Source of the DNA: Psettodes erumei
Lineage: Eukaryota > Chordata > Actinopteri > Pleuronectiformes > Psettodidae
NCBI GenBank assembly: GCA_016785225.1
Contig: JAFBJZ010000364.1
Location: forward strand, 1-64,000
Reading direction: 5' to 3'
DNA: 64,000 nt
Made by a program: the position numbers and the translations under genes. The notes beneath the pieces were generated by a model. It did no database searches. It saw only the letters and a list, made by a program, of their open reading frames with translations, and was not told the origin of the DNA. Position 1 is the stretch's first letter. The number at the start of each line of letters is the position of its first letter. Below, one piece after another: positions 58,930 through 64,000 of this stretch.

Positions 58930-60420
58930 ATGAATTTTGTGCATAATATTGCTTTGTATTGCCTGTCAAGAAGAGTTGAGATTTCACCAATCGCAAAGTG
59001 TTATATTAACTAATCAAAAATAACGAATGATAAGAAACAATGCAAAGTGTTGATTATATGAGATATTTTGATAAGAATATGTTGTGATAAATCTATGAAG
59101 TAAAGCAACCAATCAAGGTCATAATTATGAGTTAAGAGTTGTAATAAGGTTTTTCAGTGATACTATGTGAAGTAATGAACAAATGAATGATATATGATCG
59201 ATGATTTCAACATAAAAACGAATCAATGAAATGACCTGATAATGATGAAGTAATCAATATCATGATTGATTTTTAAATATGAGAATGAATGTTTGTGATT
59301 AATTCAATATCTAAGGTGATTATGAATTGTTTTGATTTGAAGATGACTGTTAAGTTGATCTTACAATGTGAACACTGTGAAAGTGACAAGAGGTTTAGTG
59401 TGGATCAAGATGACCTGGGCAAAGCCTGGGTTGCATCAGCCTAGGTTGTGAGGGTCAGAATGACCTAGGAGCGGCCCAGGTTACACCACTGAATAAAAAG
59501 AGGAAGTGAAAGTATTGCTTAACTGATGTATGTTAGTGTGTAATGGAGAGAGGGGGTTAGGGCACTGGTGTGTATTGAAAAGAGAGATGTGGTAAGATAA
59601 GGAGAGGAGTATAAAGTACTGAAACACAGAAGATTCAACGTTATTCATAGGAGGCTTATTCATTGGAGTGTAATCGTTGAAACAAGTTTACCGAGACCTG
59701 TTTGGGTGATAGATGGATAGCCACTGAGAGAAGAGGTTTCCAGTGGATTATCACCATCACCGATCACAAGGAGAACAGAAGGTGTTTGTGAGTCAGCTTG
59801 GAGTTGACAAAGATCTTAAGGAAAAGAAGTTTTTACCGGATATTGACTCATGAACTCTGAATTGGATTATTAAGCCTCTCTTTCGTCTCCTCTGCTCATC
59901 GGAGAAATTGGACATTCTGGACTTCGGTTGAGCCTTGGACGGGGCTGCCGTTTGCCTAGGATAGTGTCTGGTTTCTGAGCAAGGGTTGGAAACAGGACGA
60001 TAGCAAAGGCCACGCAGTCGACCACTCTCTCTCTCTCTCTCCTAAATTATTATGATTTCAAGGTTACAGTAAGTTTAAGTTTAGGATTTGATTTATTATT
60101 TTAGTTTAATTGTAAGATGTATTAATCAAAATTCACGCTGTATGCTTTGCTCCTGCTAAAGTTATAAAGAATAAAAATTAATCATTATTGCATTTAAAGT
60201 AGAAGTTATCGTAGTCATCATTGAGTACTCTTTGCCGACATAAACAGAAGGTTGTATGTTAGAAATAATATTCTCACAGGTTGCACTAATCCCCAAGATT
60301 TTAAAACAAATCCTTTGGACCTAACAAGGTCTATAAAGTGTTACCTAGCAATTACCAAGAGCCCGAAGCATAAGAAGAGAGCTGCCATTAACAGACGTGA
60401 CTGGGGTTGCGCTACAGTCA
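58930..60420 (+). other. Possible LTR-like promoter and leader region
   Basis: Features in order on the plus strand: two related 22-bp blocks 50 bp apart (TGACCTGGGCAAAGCCTGG at 59411, TGACCTAGGAGCGGCCCAGG at 59461), a TATA-like GTATAAAG (59609-59616), a CT tract (60026-60042) and AATAAA (60170-60175). Repeated enhancer-like blocks, TATA and poly-A signal in this order recall an LTR, but no TG...CA ends, primer site or gag were found. Confidence 0.25.
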
Positions 60421-60723
60421 TCTAGTTGAGAACTGTTCCGGATGTGGTTCAATCTTGGTGGAAGCAGGGTGGGCATCTGGATGAAGGCAGTGAGTAGCTA
60501 GGCGAGTCTCTTCGCTACAATCCAGTAAATATTCTTCCTCTCTCTCAAATCCTACAAAAGCATCTGAGTAGAAACCCTCGAAGTAGACATTGGGCTTGGG
60601 GCTAAACAGGTTTGAGTAGACGATTAACCTAGGAAGAGGAGAAGAATCTTTTGATAGATTAAATGCTGGATCAGGATTAATAACCTCCTGTATTGGGGAA
60701 GTTAAGACCTGCGGTTTCGACAC
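60418..60723 (-). other. 101-codon minus-strand frame, unidentified
   Basis: An open frame starting MSKPQVLTSPIQEVINP with coding-like composition. It ends right at the edge of the possible LTR-like region. No motif, homologue or splice signal was recognised, so it is not called a gene. Confidence 0.2.
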
Positions 60724-61110
60724 GCCTCATTTTGAGTTCAGCAAATCTGTACCACATAAAGCTGTTCTTTCTCATTTCCAGACTGATGACCTTTACTGCC
60801 CCATCATATATCTTTGTGTAATCTCGCTGTTCTTTCTCCACACCATACTGCCTAATACACCAGAAATTCCGCCTAAAAACCCCACATACACAATTTCCCC
60901 TCTCATTTGCACTTTATCCTGCTGATTCTCTTTAAAATATAGCAATGAAATGCATCCATTGCAAGGCTGATGATAGATGATGGAGACACTGCTTACATGA
61001 TTTCATTTTGCACATTTAGGTAGAAAATGATTCTGACTCTCATAACATGAAATTCTCTGATGGAAGCATTTGTGTGTGAATGCTGTGTCTCTGTGTGTTT
61101 TTGTGCATGT
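60724..61110. other. Unassigned spacer
   Basis: No feature was recognised. Confidence 0.4.
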
Positions 61111-61119
61111 ATGTATGTA

Positions 61120-61162
<43 letters not shown>
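61111..61162 (+). repeat. (ATGT)n/(TG)n microsatellite
   Basis: An ATGT run passes into about 20 TG units. The HTHTH-type frames are artefacts. Confidence 0.95.
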
Positions 61163-61164
<2 letters not shown>

Positions 61165-61379
61165 CTTACAGCCCCAGTCATCATGAATCATCAGTTTAAA
61201 TGATCCTAGCATGCTAATTCCTGCTGATTCCTTTCCATGCTGTTATTATAAAAGTCACCACACACAGTCATTAACAGTAAAAAAAAAAAAAACAGCTTAA
61301 AACTTTGCCCATCTGACTTCTGAATGAACCCAGCACAGCACGTCATGAAACATGACCCTGTGTGGGTGTGTCTCAGTGT

Positions 61380-61435
61380 TTTGTGTGTGTGTGTGTGTGT
61401 GTCTGTGCCTGTGTGTGTGAGAGAGGGAGTGTGTG
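61380..61435 (+). repeat. TG-rich microsatellite
   Basis: TG tracts with a GAGAG interruption. Loose TG-rich sequence continues to about 61630 and creates a spurious long minus-strand frame. Confidence 0.9.
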
Positions 61436-61639
61436 TGAGCTTCCTAATCCAGGATTTATTGGCCATTAGTACAGCCTGAAAGTCATTACAGTTCATTTTG
61501 CTGCTGGCTTGACATTTTATTAGGACAAATACAGGCTTTTTGGATATGTGCGTGTGTGTATTTGTGTGTATAAACCTGTGTGCATACTTTAGTGTAAATG
61601 AGTATGTTTGCATGTGAGTGTGTGTGAGTGACATTTTAT

Positions 61640-64000
61640 CAGGACAAATTTCCCCATAGGGATTGAGGCCATGATTTCTGAGAGCAGCAAAAGGACTAAA
61701 AAGCCTCAAGAAAGGAGAGATGGAAAGATAATGGAGGAATTGACAGATGGATAGGGAGAGAAAAGAAGACCTGACATGAAGTTCAATGGATGGATGATGT
61801 GAAAGACAGATGGATGGACAAATACAAAGATCACAGAAACACTGGACACAGAAACACTGGACAACATGGGTAATAGGAAAATGGTGTTGAGGGAAAGTAT
61901 GGGAAAGACACATGGAGATAACTGCGAGGAAGGAGAGGGGAATCAAATTGAAGTAATGCACAAATTGATGGTAAGAAAAGTTAGCAATGATGGATGGGGT
62001 TCAACTGATCCTAAGATTTCTGGACTAAAGATCATACCAAAATTTGGGAAAGTGACACTGTAATGTCAAACCTCAGTGGCTTCTTTACTTTTATGGTGAT
62101 TAGGACAGCAGAAACCCAATAATGCTGCACTTATAATAGTTCACAGAATAATGTTGGGATAGGTTTATGTCTTTTTTTTCTGGCAGAAAAACTCCACAGC
62201 AAGCTGACTGACACTGATAACTGATCACTCTAATTACCAAATATATGCCTGTGATACTTCTAGCAAGGAGCATTCATTCATTTGAACAATGATGTTCATT
62301 TCAAGTTGTGTTTATTGCCACCTTACAAATGTAAGTCCAATATCCACTTTGTTTTAATCTCTTTGGGTAGGTTTTTTTTCCTCTTGATTAGTTGCTTTTT
62401 TCTTTTCCAGCTAATCACTTACTGTATATGTGTCAGTTTGTGCTTGGGAGAGTGTTGTGCAGAACAGTGGGTTCATCTAACCTTCTGTACTCAAAACAGC
62501 TACCTTAAATAATGTACAAGTACTGTGTAAAGCTGACAGAGGATACAAAAATATTGTTTAAATAGCTGACAGCTGCTTTTAATGGAAATAGTCTTTCAGA
62601 CATGAAAATGCATTTTTCTAATGTTTTGACATATGACAGAAAACTCAACCTATGCTGTCATATACAGTAATTGAATTTCATATACAAAGATGTAAATTTT
62701 AATTTCATGTAATAAAATTCTAACTGGCTGATTTTTTTTGAATGTTAATCCAATATTAATATTTCCTTTTGCTTTGTTTTGATCTCCACTAACTCCTGCT
62801 ATGTCAAAAAACAACACTGTGACAGTCTGCAATAAAATTGCAGGACATGTAAAAACACATGTGAATGCTCCATTTGCAACTCCAAATTAATAAACCAAGT
62901 AATAATTGCCAGTGAGTTAATTTACCAAGTGAGTCCATGATACAATTTGAAACATTGTGTAGAAATGTTGATTAGTGCAGTTTTAAACTTAATGAACCAC
63001 ACAAAGGTTAACACTATTAGAGAGCAAAATTCATGCTTTATAATCAGTTAGTTGATTTTAAAAAACTATAATATTGAACTACACAAAGCAATGCTACCAT
63101 GATTTAAATCTTCTGTTTGGCTTGGTTAGTTTACAGTATATATATTTTCCGTTCTTCCCTGCATCTCACTCATTCATCACCATGCAGAAGTCTTGGTCCG
63201 ACACTCAGACATTGCATTGTATATCATAGGAAACACACTCTCACTTATAGAAAACACCGATCATAATAAACCTTCTAGCAAGGAAGAGAAAATATGTCAG
63301 ACTGTGAGCAGGAGAATGAGAGAGTGCATGCCACAATGATCTATATCAGCCTAAAAGGAGGAAGACAGCATTCTGCACGCACAACATAGTAGATAAATTC
63401 CTGAATAGCTAAAATCACCATCATGTGCCAGTAAAAATGTAACATTACCTAAACTCACATTTAGAGATAGTAAAGTTGAAACAAATGCTCAAAGTAATTA
63501 TGAGCACACTGCTGCTGTAAACAGCTTCAGTGGATGCACGTATTCATTTTGAAAGCTGCAGAAGCCCTCCCTAGTAATTGTCCTATACATCTAAATTTAA
63601 ATATAATATAAATATAAATGTCCTATAAAATTATTGTCAAATAAATCTACCTTTAATTTAAATGTGACAGCCCCCCTTTCTTGGAATTCAGTCTTATCTT
63701 CTTCTCTTGTGAAAAATGTTAAAAAAGACAACTGAGTTTGGGCTTTCTCCAGCAATGTTCTGTTATCTCCTAATTAGCACAATTCATAGCTTATTTTGAC
63801 AGAAGTCGTACCATCAAATGTTGTAGAAGAATATTTCCTGTTCCTTTCCAGCTGCACAGAATGTCAACTTTTAAAAACTATACTGTCCCTTGGTTCTTCA
63901 GGAACAGATTTAAAGATTAAAACAGAATTTTATTACAAAGGATATGAATTATGTACTGTGAATGTCTCATATAAAATATAAGAAAGCAAATAATTAAAGA
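61640..64000. other. AT-rich region, no feature recognised
   Basis: GGATGGA-type short repeats occur near 61740-61830. Beyond that, neither gene, splice structure nor transposon end was seen up to the window edge. Confidence 0.4.

Noticed and set aside
61206..61961. 251-codon minus-strand frame
   Set aside because: Composed largely of HTHTH-type translation of TG repeats plus low-complexity sequence.

Overview
This is a gene-poor, repeat-dense stretch of vertebrate nuclear DNA, almost certainly from a ray-finned (teleost) fish. Split coding segments carry GT/AG splice borders, and no operons or ribosome-binding sites are visible. CA/GT and ATT microsatellites are frequent. The transposon mix is typical of fish: Tc1/mariner, piggyBac, hAT-like and TTAA elements, L2-type, Dong/R4-type and L1-type LINEs, a Ty3/gypsy chromovirus, a Helitron and a Polinton/Maverick. 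All family names come from reading translated motifs; no database search was run.

Layout. 0-1.6 kb (minus): decayed transposase-like gene of the DUF7869 kind. 1.9-3.3 kb: non-autonomous hAT-like element split by a Tc1 fragment. 3.6-6.3 kb (minus): seven-exon gene of a multicopy teleost family resembling SAMD3, with two lesions. 6.7-8.5 kb (minus): broken piggyBac transposase whose first catalytic Asp reads Asn. 8.6-9.4 kb (minus): C-terminus of a LINE with a restriction-like endonuclease. 9.7-17.2 kb: a 395-bp direct duplication, then three modules built from about 786-bp tandem units. 17.8-20.5 kb: a TTAA-flanked inverted-repeat element carrying an internally deleted chromodomain gypsy element. 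21.3-22.5 kb (plus): first two exons of a C2H2-type gene behind clustered TGACGC motifs. 22.8-24.7 kb (minus): two tandem L2-type fragments. 25.2-26.2 and 37.7-38.7 kb: pieces of another LINE family. 29.1-31.6 kb (plus): 5'-truncated L2-type LINE. 36.0-36.5 kb (minus): drastically deleted L1. 39.0-40.55 kb (plus): complete but broken Tc1-like element with DD35E spacing. 40.7-42.0 kb (plus): another L2 fragment. 42.4-52.0 kb (plus): Polinton remnant (integrase, penton-like and major-capsid-like segments) interrupted by a Helitron, unclassified sequence, a hAT-like MITE with a perfect 8-bp target duplication, and diverged relatives of the 786-bp repeat. 55.8-57.8 kb (minus): Dong/R4-type LINE tail, tRNA-derived SINE and a Tc1 with a long open transposase frame. 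58.9-60.4 kb: possible LTR-like promoter region. The rest is AT-rich with nothing recognisable.

No set of genes works together as a pathway. The main information is the layered insertion history: gypsy inside a TTAA element, Tc1 inside hAT, and Helitron, MITE and satellite-like sequence inside Polinton. The best candidates for host-type genes are the SAMD3-like gene and the C2H2 5' exons; both belong to multicopy families and may be transposon-associated. I found no convincing undescribed system. The least explained structures are the 786-bp modular array and the SAMD3-like gene family.
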